Below are positions 54,201 to 64,000 of a DNA stretch of 64,000 nucleotides, one piece after another. The notes under the pieces were generated by a model. It ran no database searches. It had not been told where the DNA came from and was given only the letters and a program-made list of their open reading frames with translations. This stretch comes from Theocolax elegans (Eukaryota; Arthropoda; Insecta; Hymenoptera; Cerocephalidae), in NCBI GenBank assembly GCA_026168455.1, contig CM047426.1:89307986-89371985 (forward strand), in the 5' to 3' direction. The position numbers were made by a program, and so were the translations under genes. Position 1 is the stretch's first letter, and each line of letters starts with the position of its first letter.

Positions 54201-54950
54201 ATTCTTGACGAATTTTCAAGGTCACAACGAGCTTACGCAACCGAGGGCCAAAAGGCTGGCGAGCCTCCAAATAATCTTCCTAAGTCGCGACATCCCCTTG
54301 GTAAAATTTATATATGTGTATATATACACATATACATATATATATACGTGCAGTAAGTAAGGGGACTTGAACTTGAAAATCGATTTTCCTGTCTAAAATC
54401 GTACGTGTCCTGCGGTTTAACGAAAAAATACACCCCGTCGTATATATGGACATGAAATTTTTATTTTTTGCCTAGAAATACGAGCTTAAAATTTATATGC
54501 ACGATGGAATACTTTACAAAATTGCTACGATAACTTTGGAAAATACTTACATATAACACTTTAAAAACAATGTTAGAATCTTTTTTCTTTACTCAACATA
54601 ACAAGAGAAATGCAAGTTATTTTTATTAAAAAGCTCTTAAAATAAATACGTTACTAAATTCGTGAAATTTCAATGTATCCGAAAGTCAATTTAGGCGTGC
54701 AGTATGAAGCGTGTGACGTAGAAATGTACAAAAATTACTTTTTAAAAACCTACGAAATTTAATGCACATTTTAATGTTTGTTCATACTACTGTATTTTAA
54801 GAGATAAATTGAAATATTTTGTAGCCTCACGCTGAACTTAAATAAAGAAATAAATAAAAATTAGTTAAACCCTCGTACATTTTTGGCGACTAATAAAATA
54901 CACCCTGCGATAAATAAATCAAGCTTCTGTATATTCACTGTCAAGAAGCA
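48211..54950. other. AT-rich non-coding stretch
   Basis: No supported gene. Patches of balanced composition near 50.9-51.3, 52.1-52.25 and 54.1-54.3 kb contain only short frames without domains. Confidence 0.5.
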
Positions 54951-54960
54951 AGCAAAAAAA

Positions 54961-54981
54961 GAGAGAGAGAGAGAGAGAGAA
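54961..54981. repeat. (GA)n microsatellite
   Basis: GA tract about 100 bases left of the candidate promoter at 55.1 kb. Confidence 0.85.
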
Positions 54982-55079
54982 ATAGGGAAAGAAAAGAAGG
55001 AAAAAAGATAAGAGGGGTAAGTAAATCGAAAGTGGAATAAAAGTCACGAAACGAGCTCGTAAAATACGAGGGACAAAGA

Positions 55080-55270
55080 AAGTCGGCGGATTTTCTTGAA
55101 AACAAACTCCCGAGTTCTCTTAAGGCTTCTCACTCCGCATCTCGAGTTCTATAGCGCCTATATAAGCTCCGGTGGGGGTGAGAAATGCGAGCGATTCGGT
55201 AAACACGCTGACCGATAGTCGTGAATCAGCTGATCGCCTTCCCACGAGTGCTTACCCGCAATGCTGCTTG
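55080..55270 (+). promoter_or_regulatory. Candidate TATA-containing promoter
   Basis: CTATATAAG (55158-55166) is embedded in GC-richer sequence, followed by GGTGGGGGTGAG and CpG-rich DNA. A plus-strand transcript starting about 30 bases downstream would enter a region with only a low-complexity 145-codon frame (55172-55609), so it would probably be non-coding if real. Confidence 0.25.
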
Positions 55271-55484
55271 GTTTATCGATCCAACCTCCTATCTTTCTTT
55301 ATGCACGTCTGTCTCTTTCCTTTCCCACACAGACAAATTGTTGCCCTTACAGCTGCGTATTGGGTTTATATGTGTATAAGACATTATGTAGCCGTATATA
55401 TACTCCTAGCTTCTCGCATTTGTGCATGGATTGCTTGTCTTGAGCTGTATATATATACATATCTCGGCACGGCTCTGCTCTGCT

Positions 55485-55516
55485 CTGTGTGTCTGTGTGT
55501 GTGTGTGTGTGCGTGT
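55485..55516. repeat. Imperfect (TG)n microsatellite
   Basis: TG tract with TCTG and GCG interruptions. Confidence 0.85.
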
Positions 55517-55619
55517 ATTGTACATGAAAATTGGTCGGATATTAAGATGACAGATAAACCTTTTGAAATTGTAAATAAAGGTGTGTTTACATTAAAATTA
55601 ACGATGTAATCGGATGAAT

Positions 55620-58480
55620 GTAACTGACGTAAATTAGTAGGTTTGAATTAATCATGTGTTTATGAATTGATTCATTCCAATAATTATGCGTTAATATATT
55701 ATTCATTTTTATTTAAATAAGATAAACCATCTTAATTTACACTAATTTTAAAGATTAAAAGATCGCAAAAATTGTAAATCACAGTATATAAGCATAATTT
55801 GACTATTAATCTAGAATACATGTATATTTAAAAAGTAAGAAAAAGACATTCTTTAAATTTATGGATTTGACAGCATTTTACATAGGGATATAAATAGTTA
55901 AATATCTGCAATGCAAGACTCGAGACAAACGTTGGTAAAGAATTTTTAAGACATATTACAATGTAAATTGATTTGTATACTAGGTCATTACACTCGTGTA
56001 CCTGTCTGAATTTTGCAAACTAAATTACATTCGTCATTAATGTAGTTATACTTATTAATGCAATTCATATTTATTGACCGAAAATAAATAACCCCATAAG
56101 CATAACCCGAAAAAAGAATTGAAAATGAATTTTAAACGAATTCATTTAGAATTGACAAATGTCCGAGGACATTCGCAGATATTTTAAGATCTCTTTGAAA
56201 TCCCTTTTAGATTTCTTTTTTAGATTGTTGCTTATGGGGTAAAAAACAATTTTTAGTTACGATTTAAAAATAAACATTTCTAAAAATGTCTAATAGTGGG
56301 TGTTTAGGTTATATATCAATAAGTGATTTTTCAGCTTCAATGTTTTTTCATTTCAGAGCCGTCAAAAGTCTGTAACGAAAGATAATTTTGGATGTTATAA
56401 GTATAATTTTAAAAAAAATTATTGTTACATAAATAAAATTCCCTAAACTCCCTTATTATGTATTCAGATATATTCTGTATGTATTTAAAATATCTTATAA
56501 AAAATATGTATACGTATACAATATATATATAAATCAACTTTGTGATATAATTTAAAATATGTTTTTATTCATGTAAGCATTAAGTGTAACAACTTTAGAA
56601 ATGATAAAACTTTAAAGAGTTCATTCTGGGCTTTCTGGAAACGAGACAAGTTTTTTGATGTAACAGTATTATTAAATTTTATATTTTGGCTAAGTTTTCC
56701 TTAAAAAATATCAGGTTTATTATGTAATATAATATTTAAACCACACATCGCATCAACATGTTTTATTAAACAAAATGCAAAAAAAGTTTTAAATATTAAG
56801 TAAATTTTTACACTTTTTTATTCTATATTAACATTAACACTATATTTTGTTTAAATAATTTATTGATTAATAATTTATATGAACAAATTTAAAGAACGAC
56901 GTTACGAAAAACTATATTTATATATAAATAACATAAAATTTAATCATTTAGTGTAAATTTGATTAAATTTAAGGTTATTCTATAATTGAATAAATTAATT
57001 TTTTTTTATATAGTATCTGTGATTTTAATTAAATTATATAATTGATTTTATAAGTGTACGTCTTCACTTCCTTAATTTGTATTGTTTAGAGCTATATTAA
57101 ATATGCAGGTATTATTAAAAGTTGCACCATCAAAGTAAATAAACAACAGCATATTTGTATTAATGAATATTACCTAATGTATATATAGATGCAAAACTTT
57201 TATCTTTATCAACTCGAGGATGCGGATTTCCAAGCTTTATGAAAAAGTCATCTTTATTAAAGTTCCACTTACAAAGCAAGTTATTCATCAGAAGTCAAAA
57301 GATTTTACTTTTCCCCGCGTAAAACTAATAAAAACTCATTTCTTTTTTAATACACAACGGTCAAAAAGTAAAACGTCACCAGAATCTTTCTTTTCAAACG
57401 AAAGATTTATTCGAAATTCAAATGGTCGAGAAAAAAAGCGCGCTCCGGAACTAACGTCACTTCTGTTTGAAATAAATATATGTGTACATGTATAGGTATA
57501 TACATATATAGCTGTAAAAGCGCAGCTTATTGTATATTGCATATATATATTCCGTTATTGAAATATATCGTATGAATGAGTATGTTTTATGAATTAATGT
57601 CTTTTTTCCTATTGTAACGGTAATGTACAAATGCGGGTGTATTATAATATATAATACAAATAAATAAAATAATTAATGAGGTATGTATCGTTATAACAAA
57701 TAATATAATTCTTTAGTCGTTATAATACAAACAAAAGTGTTAAAAAATGTAATTATTCAATTAAATAGTAATAATTTTAATTCATATTCCTCAAATAAAC
57801 ATTGCGGCTATATAGATTAATAAAAATGTTTGATTAATATTAAAGAACCTATTGAAACGTAACGTGTTTAAGAATTTTTATAATTTACATATTTTTATTC
57901 CGTTTTAAGAGTTTTTTTATATACTTTATCAATTTGTCCCACAATTTCGTGTAATTTATATTTTTTAATTACATTTGAAAAAGATCCCACGTAAAATATC
58001 AGTAAGACGAGCGTTATGAATAATTCAAAATAATTCCAATTTACATAAGAAATAACTTTTTCAGTCACGATATACGCGTATAGGTAATTGATGTGTACGT
58101 ATCGTAACAAAAAAACTCACCTTAACACCTAAAAACTTGAATAATCTAATTAAATTATCGTACCCGACAAATTTCTACATATTCCATATTTAATTATAGT
58201 CGAATTAAAAAAAAAGAGCAGTCTAGCGCACATAAGCAGTATGTGCGTGTGTGTGTGTGTATAATCAAATAGCACGCGGTCCGCATTGCACGCCCGCAGC
58301 GCGTAATGATAAAGTACCTATACCCTATAAGGAGAAACACCCTATAATAAACAGACTTACCAATAATCCTCGATTCCGTGGTGAGCGAATGCTAAAAAAC
58401 TGCGAGACGCTGCATCTTGTCACCAAATGAAGCAGAATTACTACCTGTCCTTATAGAAATATAGATGCGCTTGATAAAAG
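55620..58480. other. AT-rich non-coding stretch
   Basis: No recognisable gene or structured element apart from a short TG tract at 58246-58260. Confidence 0.5.
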
Positions 58481-58773
58481 CAGGTTAACCAAAGAGTATC
58501 TTGCGTATAAATGACCAAGTTTCCCTTGTATACTTTCTCGCTCTTTCTTACGAGATTTTCCCGTGCTCTCTATTTATTTGTCAAATACGTTTACGTCTAT
58601 ATCCCTCTACTTCCTCGTGGACGTTCAATTCACCTATATATCGAGAGTGGAGTACGATGCGATTGGATTATTCGAGCTTATTATTCGATAGATTTAGTGA
58701 AAAACTCAACGTTGCGCACCGGTCGGTTCGTACGATAAAAGTGGTCTCGCCTCCCCCGAGCTCATACACCAAA

Positions 58774-58776
<3 letters not shown>

Positions 58777-58806
<30 letters not shown>
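58777..58806. repeat. (GA)15 microsatellite
   Basis: Perfect GA tract. With the next tract it encodes only Arg/Glu runs when read as protein. Confidence 0.9.
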
Positions 58807-58810
<4 letters not shown>

Positions 58811-58821
58811 GAGAGCGAAAT

Positions 58822-58824
<3 letters not shown>

Positions 58825-58852
<28 letters not shown>
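58825..58852. repeat. (GA)14 microsatellite
   Basis: Second GA tract, 18 bases after the first. Confidence 0.9.
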
Positions 58853-58854
<2 letters not shown>

Positions 58855-59030
58855 AAAAAGCAAGAGGATCAAAGAGGGAGGCACGCGGTTTTTGCGCTTG
58901 CGCTAAAACTCGATGACGTAGTTCGCCTACCCGCGCGTGGCGTTACACGAGAGGGGATGCTAAAATAATACAAGAGAGCGAGTAAGAAAGAGCGGGTTAT
59001 CGCGCATGCGCTTATCCGATGCAGCTACTT

Positions 59031-60040
59031 GTACCTAATTTTATATATACATATATACACACACTTATTTATGCTGGAACACACTTTTCTTTTGGGAGTT
59101 GCGCGCTTTTCGTAATATCCTTCATGCCTGCACTATACTCGGGTATTAATTTAGTAGGCATACTTATTAACTAGATCATCAAGTGGATAGATTTCATTTT
59201 ATTGTCCATTTTTATATTTATTGCCGACTTTTTTTTCAATTCTTTTATAAATTTCGACTGGTCATCGTTCATTATTAATTTTACTATATTATGTCGATAT
59301 AATATGTATTCGAAATATTGCATTATTTATTAATAAATATAATAAATTTTCTCTTAAAGCTATGAAAATGAGAAAGTTTAGTTTATTTATTAATTATCTT
59401 AAAAGCAAGGGGTTGATAGATATTATAATTTAAAATATATAATTAATCTAATAATAAAAATTAATTTACTTAATATAAAGTTAATACAGAAAACCTCAAT
59501 TATTATGAAATTATAAACAAATAAAAATTGATTATAATTAAACAGATATTTGTTAATATATTATTTACATATAATATAGGTAGACATTATGATTGATTTG
59601 CAGGAAAATACAAACGTAACTTTTATAATAATAGTTTTAAGTTTTGTATGTGCAATTTTTAAATATATTTAAACATGTAAGTATTTCAGTAAAATTTTTA
59701 AGATTTTTATTAAACGTATAACTATAAATGGATGAACATTATTCTTTTATTTACTGTTGTACTTTCGTACAAGAATGTAAGGTTGGCATAAATCAACATT
59801 AATATGACCTAAATTATTTAATCAATTACATTAAAATAAGACTGTACAGCGTACAACTTGGTAAGCTCGAAAGAAAATCGGTGATCCAAACGTCTGGTTT
59901 AATCTACACGAAAACCATTTTTTTTTTGTAAATTTTACTTTGAAACCTCAATTGTAATTTATCACAAAATTAAAATTCAATAAAGAGCTTGAATAATCTT
60001 GACATAAATCAAAATCACGATTGTACGAGGCTGACAAAAG
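59031..60040. other. AT-rich non-coding stretch
   Basis: Nothing recognisable on either strand. Confidence 0.5.
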
Positions 60041-60052
60041 AAAAAAAAACCT

Positions 60053-60104
60053 CGGGGGCGGAAGCTCTCAAGGACAACTTCGAGAGCTTTTTCAATGGCC
60101 CCCG
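60053..60104. other. Composite GC-rich hairpin, possible structured RNA or regulatory element
   Basis: CGGGGGC (60053-60059) pairs perfectly with GCCCCCG (60098-60104). Inside it AAGCTCTC (60062-60069) pairs perfectly with GAGAGCTT (60082-60089). The two helices are joined by an asymmetric internal loop of 2 and 8 bases, and the apical loop is 12 bases. Fifteen pairs in 52 bases, seven of them in a G/C block, are unlikely by chance in such AT-rich DNA. TGACGTAA, a CREB/ATF-like site, follows near 60142. It is shorter and less symmetric than a usual pre-miRNA. Confidence 0.45.
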
Positions 60105-60159
60105 CGAAAATCGAGACGTTTGACTTTCAAATACACCGACGTGACGTAAGGAAATATTG

Positions 60160-61255
60160 TACGAAAATCTTCAATTATGTATGATGATAAGCGCGCATAT
60201 ATATTTCGATCAATTTTCTATATATCTTTTTTAATAGATATATAAAAATGAGGTTAGGTTGATCTTGAAGCGTACGGAAATCGATTTAATGCGTAAATGT
60301 CAAGTTTGTTTGGTCGCGTGAGTGTATATAGAGGTACCGTAATGTAACATATTATTGATTTTTCAAATCGTGAAGCATTCATAAACGTAAATTATAAACT
60401 ACTGTTTACCTAATAAGTTTAAACTCTGTTGACCAGTTTTAAAAGTTTTCTTTCATGGATCAATTCGATCGTGCAATATATATCGAATTTGTAAATTTTG
60501 AATTTTAAATGCACTTTACGACTTAGAAAAAACGTAACTTAATTTCAATTTTCATTATCTCTTAAATTCAATAATTTAAACTTGAATGGGTTAATTTTAA
60601 TTTTATGATTAAGTAGAAATCATTCAGATTCGGTCAGGCAATGTCATGACTTCCCTAGCTTTTAATTTTAGAAACGATATAATTATTATTAAAAATTAAT
60701 TTATATAATTGAACAAAATTAAAATTAGTATTATAAATTTATTTTTTATTCCTGATATTAAATACAACAGAAAAGTGCTTGAAAATGAAGCATAATTATG
60801 TTGCAAAAACATGTTTATAAGTAGATAGTAGTCGAAATTGGTCAGACCTATCTTTTATTCGCAACTTTGAAATGTCTTTGATAGTGCGTTGTTTTTTATA
60901 AAATTGGAAAATCCAAGTATATTACTTAATAAATTATAAGTTAGTTTTTCGTAAATGATATTTTTAACAATTATAGAATAAAAAAAATGTATAAGTTATT
61001 TTACCGTCAGTTTTTACAATTTTGTTTTTATTATTAATTAAAAAGTTTGCCAATATATTTGTTGGGGTAATTAATAACTCTTTTTTAAATATAAACTACT
61101 AAATATTATTGTATAAGTAAGTATATTGTTTAAAAAAGTTAAATATCAAAATATAGCAACGCAGTTAAGTATATCGACTTTTACTTGAAACAATAACTAT
61201 ATGACTAAAAAAATCGTCTAACTACAATAATTAAAACAATTCTTAGAAACCTAAA
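60160..61255. other. AT-rich non-coding stretch
   Basis: No gene or structured element seen. Confidence 0.5.
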
Positions 61256-61678
61256 AAGTACAAGCGATACAAGTATTATTTGGGTGCATCGACCTTGTAT
61301 TCTTGTCCTCAAAGAATCGAATCACTAAGTTCGCCGAAAGAGGAAATCGACCAAACAATTTAGCATTATATATATACATAAATACGCGATCGACTAGGGA
61401 GTGAAACCCATACAAAGAACAAGGTATTTATATCTCGTGCCTGTCAAACGTCATTCAATAATGTGCCGTCGCGATGCCGGACACAACTAAGGATCGATTT
61501 GATCACCACCACCCCCCCTTGACCGGTTTACTCACCGCCGCGTTTTTTCCAACTACTCGTCGCCGATCGCCGCTACACAACGTCGAACGTCGAGCAACAA
61601 CGGGCTCCGTCATCAGTCACCAATGTAGTACTTATCAGGAGGAAAAAACGTCCGATCCAGGATAGGATCCTCACTGAT
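61256..61678 (+). promoter_or_regulatory. WDR19 promoter and 5' leader
   Basis: GC and CpG content rise from about 61.26 kb towards the WDR19 start codon. A 63-codon frame (61474-61665) closes 13 bases before the start and would act as a uORF if included in the transcript. I could not find a convincing RFX X-box, the usual control site of intraflagellar-transport genes. Confidence 0.5.
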
Positions 61679-61693
61679 ATGACGTCCGACAAG
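61679..61693 (+). CDS. WDR19: WDR19 coding exon 1 (residues 1-5)
   Basis: ATG ACG TCC GAC AAG followed by the donor GTTGTT, phase 0. It gives MTSDK joined to VLYRL, placing the start within two residues of that in vertebrate WDR19. The ATG has G at -3. The donor is weak, so another tiny first exon cannot be excluded. Confidence 0.7.
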
Positions 61694-64000
61694 GTTGTTT
61701 AACTTTTTCTTTATAATTGAATTCTCGATCGCATCGATTCTTGCTACCGCGGCGTCAATTTTTCTTTTTAATTTTCTTGACATAACCTAAAAAAGAACAC
61801 CTGTGTTGTTGGAGCAGTTTTTTCCGATTTGTTTGCGCTATTGGAGAACTGAATTCGATGATTGGTTCTATCGTGCGAGCCTTTAACGAGTTTGTAATTT
61901 TTATATTTATGAAATTGCGAAAATATTTGATCAATTTATGTTTGAATTATTTAGGTTTTATATACATTTATTGATATTTCACCATATTTGGTAAATATTT
62001 TTAATGATGTATATATTATTGAATTTTTATTACACATTTGGTAATGTTCTTTAAATATTTTAATTTTAACAACATTTTTAAGTATTTTAATTATCTCAAT
62101 ATTTTAATTAATATATTGTTAAAGAAAAATATTTAGGTATATATGCATTTTTTGTAAATATTGTATTTGATAGGTGCTATATCGATTGGATCAACCTCAT
62201 GGACCTGGAACTATTTTTATTTCTTGGCGGCCTGGTAACAGCACGCATTTGGCTACAACAGGATGCGACTCAACAGTTGCTATTGTGGACAGGCAAGGGG
62301 AACTTCAAGACCGATTACAGCTTCCTGGTTTATGCACTGGATTTGGGTGGGATTCGGATGGAGATGTTTTGGCTATTGTCACAAATGGTTCATCTATTAT
62401 TACTTTATGGGATGCTACAACCGGTAAAAAGTCACAAATTGATGCAGGAGTTAGAGATGGATTGACATGTATGATGTGGGCAAAAAGAAATTGTATTCTT
62501 GCTGTTGGAACTCAGAAAGGAAATTTGGTTATATATGATCATATAAATGCTAAGTAATTATAGACAAATATACTTACTAAATATTTTTATTTTTTTAACA
62601 GGTATTTTTATATTTCAAATTTTTAATTAATTATCGATTTTAGGAGAATTCCAATTTTGGGTAAACACAGAAAACGAATTATTTGTGGAGCATGGTCAAT
62701 GGAGGGTTTACTAGCCCTAGCAGGTGAAGATAAAATTTTGACTGTTAGTACTAGTGATGGAGATACTCGAAGAGAAATAGAATTACATGGTGATCCATCC
62801 GATATTCAGTTTAGTGAAATGAAAATGGATCAACGAGTTGGTGGAGAAAATACAGTAAATATTTCTTGTTTAAATTATTTTTATAATGTAAATTAATATT
62901 TTAATTTTATTTATGTATTTTACAGGTATCTCTAATTGTTGGTAAAACAACATTATACCTGTTTAACATTTTAGATCCAGATAATCCAATAGAATTAACA
63001 TTTCAAAAACGATATGGTCCAATTGTATCATACAAATGGTAATTTTATACTATTAAATTAATATTTTTAATTACCTAGTTTATCTTGTAACAATATTTTA
63101 ATTTATAGGTATGGAGATGGATACATATTATTAGGTTTTGAGGCAGGCTACATTACAGCTATTTCAACACACATAAAAGAAGTTGGTCAAGAACTATTTC
63201 AAGTAAAAAATCATAGAGATTCATTAAATGATATAGCTATTAATCAAATTACGAGTAAAGTTGTGACCTGTGGTGACAATAATTTAAAAATACATAGTCT
63301 GCAAAATTTGGAAGAAACAGAGAAAGTAATAGTTGTAAGTGGTGAAACTGGAGTTAATTCGGTATCATGGTCAGCTGATGGATCTATGTTAGCTGCTGTT
63401 ACGCATAGCGGTAATGTTTTGATTTATTTAGCTCAAATACCAAAGCTAACAAGTGTTTGCGATAACAGAATTGCAATTCTTGCCAGTTTGACTGAGGTTG
63501 CTGTATATTTATATACCTTGGATAAGGTTAAATTCTTTGTAATTTCCTTTTTCTCTACTTAATTAATACTAAACATATATATAGTATGTAACATAGATAT
63601 ACTATTTATTTTCAGTCTAAACCCTCACCACAAATAATAAACACTATAATAGAGCCATCGATAATTGCAGTAGGTCCACTACATGTAGCAGTAGCATTAA
63701 ATAATAGAGCTTTATTTTGGAATTTAGGAATTGGACAAACTAGTAATTCTACAATGATACATTTTGAAAGAGATTATTTAGCATCCGTAGATTCAATGTT
63801 TTTGAATGAAATTTATGCTTCTGTATTATTTGATGGTAAACTACAATTACACGCTGTGAGTGAAAAAGATTGAATTTTCTATGTACAATTAATAAAGGAT
63901 ACAAGTTAAATCATGTACAATTTTTAGATTAAAAGCGACCATACCTTAATAAATAATGGGAAAGATACAAAAATGTTTCCGGACCAAAGTGCCTTAAGTT
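61679..64000 (+). CDS. WDR19: WDR19 / IFT144 (Oseg6 orthologue), N-terminal part, runs off the window
   Basis: Seven coding exons join in phase to 483 residues, the first part of a protein that is usually about 1300 residues. WDR19 is a subunit of intraflagellar transport complex A, which drives retrograde movement and membrane-protein entry in cilia. In insects it would serve ciliated sensory neurons. The visible part is the N-terminal WD40 propeller region. Positions shared with vertebrate WDR19, recalled from memory, include WDAxTxKxSQ (about 83-92), LGKH, GEDK, the ISTHxxExGQE motif, TCGDN and the NNRA segment. Introns are compact (480, 90, 71, 70, 89 and 72 bases), all GT-AG. The C-terminal TPR-like repeats lie outside the window. 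The short MTSDK start exon is the least certain part. Confidence 0.93.
62174..62553 (+). CDS. WDR19: WDR19 coding exon 2 (residues 6-132)
   Basis: Acceptor TTTGATAG|GTG, phase 0. It ends GCTAA|GTAATT, phase 2. It encodes the first WD40 blades, including TLWDATTGKKS. Confidence 0.93.
62644..62854 (+). CDS. WDR19: WDR19 coding exon 3 (residues 132-202)
   Basis: Acceptor CGATTTTAG|GAGAATT completes Lys132 and reads RIPILGKHRKR. It ends AATACA|GTAAAT, phase 0. Contains the GEDK motif. Confidence 0.93.
62926..63038 (+). CDS. WDR19: WDR19 coding exon 4 (residues 203-240)
   Basis: Acceptor TTTTACAG|GTATCT, phase 0. It ends AAATG|GTAATT, phase 2, splitting Trp240. Reads through LDPDNPIELTF, a strongly conserved stretch. 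Confidence 0.93.
63109..63526 (+). CDS. WDR19: WDR19 coding exon 5 (residues 240-379)
   Basis: Acceptor ATTTATAG|GTATGG completes Trp240 and reads YGDGYILLGF. It ends GATAAG|GTTAAA, phase 0. Contains TCGDN and the SWSADGSMLA blade. Confidence 0.93.
63616..63855 (+). CDS. WDR19: WDR19 coding exon 6 (residues 380-459)
   Basis: Acceptor TATTTTCAG|TCTAAA, phase 0. It ends ACGCT|GTGAGT, phase 0. Reading through the donor meets TGA after five codons, supporting the splice. Confidence 0.92.
63928..64000 (+). CDS. WDR19: WDR19 coding exon 7 (from residue 460), cut by the window end
   Basis: Acceptor AATTTTTAG|ATTAAA, phase 0. It reads IKSDHTLINNGKD and then KMFPDQSAL, open to the last base. Confidence 0.85.
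   Translation, partial: MKSDHTLINNGKDTKMFPDQSALS

Larger units (their letters stand above)
58600..59030. promoter_or_regulatory. GA- and CpG-rich island
   Basis: CpG-rich DNA around two GA tracts, about 2.7 kb upstream of the WDR19 start codon. GCGCATGCGC near 59001 is a palindrome of the NRF1-type recognition sequence (GCGCATGCGC), a common CpG-island promoter motif. It may be a regulatory element of WDR19 or of an unseen transcript. Confidence 0.35.

Noticed and set aside
55172..55609. 145-codon plus-strand frame
   Set aside because: Runs through TG and TA repeats, giving Cys/Val and Tyr/Ile repeats; no protein features.
58501..58968. 155-codon frame with Arg/Glu repeats
   Set aside because: The repeated part is just the GA microsatellite translated; the rest shows no family.
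61474..61665. 63-codon frame as an N-terminal extension of WDR19
   Set aside because: It ends in a stop before the WDR19 start, is not in frame with exon 2 through any clear donor, and has no similarity to the family N-terminus.
1..64000. Known insect microRNAs, rRNA, CRISPR arrays or intact transposons
   Set aside because: Reading by eye I found none of the common microRNA sequences, no rRNA, no repeat-spacer arrays and no transposase or reverse transcriptase frames. A proper search could still find diverged ones.

Overview
This is an AT-rich, gene-poor stretch of an animal nuclear genome. It most resembles an insect, and the many GA/CT microsatellites sitting in GC-richer islands on an AT-rich background suggest Hymenoptera (ant, bee or wasp). 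That assignment is inference. Genes have GT-AG introns and metazoan families, and no operons, rRNA, tRNA, CRISPR arrays or intact transposons were seen.

Three protein-coding genes are supported. (1) At the left edge, on the minus strand, lies the first coding exon (457-2055) of a monocarboxylate transporter of the SLC16 family (MCT-A). Its downstream exons fall outside the window. (2) A complete second SLC16 gene (MCT-B) runs on the minus strand from 34346 to 25700 in four coding exons. These join in phase to an 873-residue, 12-helix protein. The two genes stand head to tail, about 23.6 kb apart, and are probably an old tandem duplicate. Both have the PDGGWGW signature, a long acidic and serine-rich N-terminus and a long central loop. 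At the positions that align with the proton/lactate residues of vertebrate MCT1 (Lys38, and in MCT-B also Asp302 and Arg306) they carry different residues, so they are probably not ordinary lactate transporters. (3) At the right edge, on the plus strand, lies the 5' part of WDR19/IFT144 (Drosophila Oseg6), an intraflagellar-transport complex A subunit. Seven coding exons from 61679 run off the end. The first coding exon is only 15 bases.

Between these genes are two long non-coding deserts (about 2.5-25.5 kb and 34.7-61.3 kb). They are broken by GC-richer, CpG- and GA-rich islands near 6.6, 7.9, 15.4, 16.4-17.1, 47.8-48.2, 55.1 and 58.7-59.0 kb. These look like promoters, enhancers or untranslated first exons. 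The minus-strand transporters may use the 16.5-17.1 kb and 47.8-48.2 kb islands as distal promoters, but this is not proven.

The less ordinary items are a hammerhead-ribozyme-like motif at 39171-39220 of the kind carried by Penelope-like retroelements, a strong GC-rich composite hairpin at 60053-60104, a 10-bp hairpin at 47777-47804, an exact 19-base inverted repeat whose copies are 9.3 kb apart (4786 and 14098), and long upstream reading frames directly before both transporter start codons. I did not find a clearly new multi-gene system.
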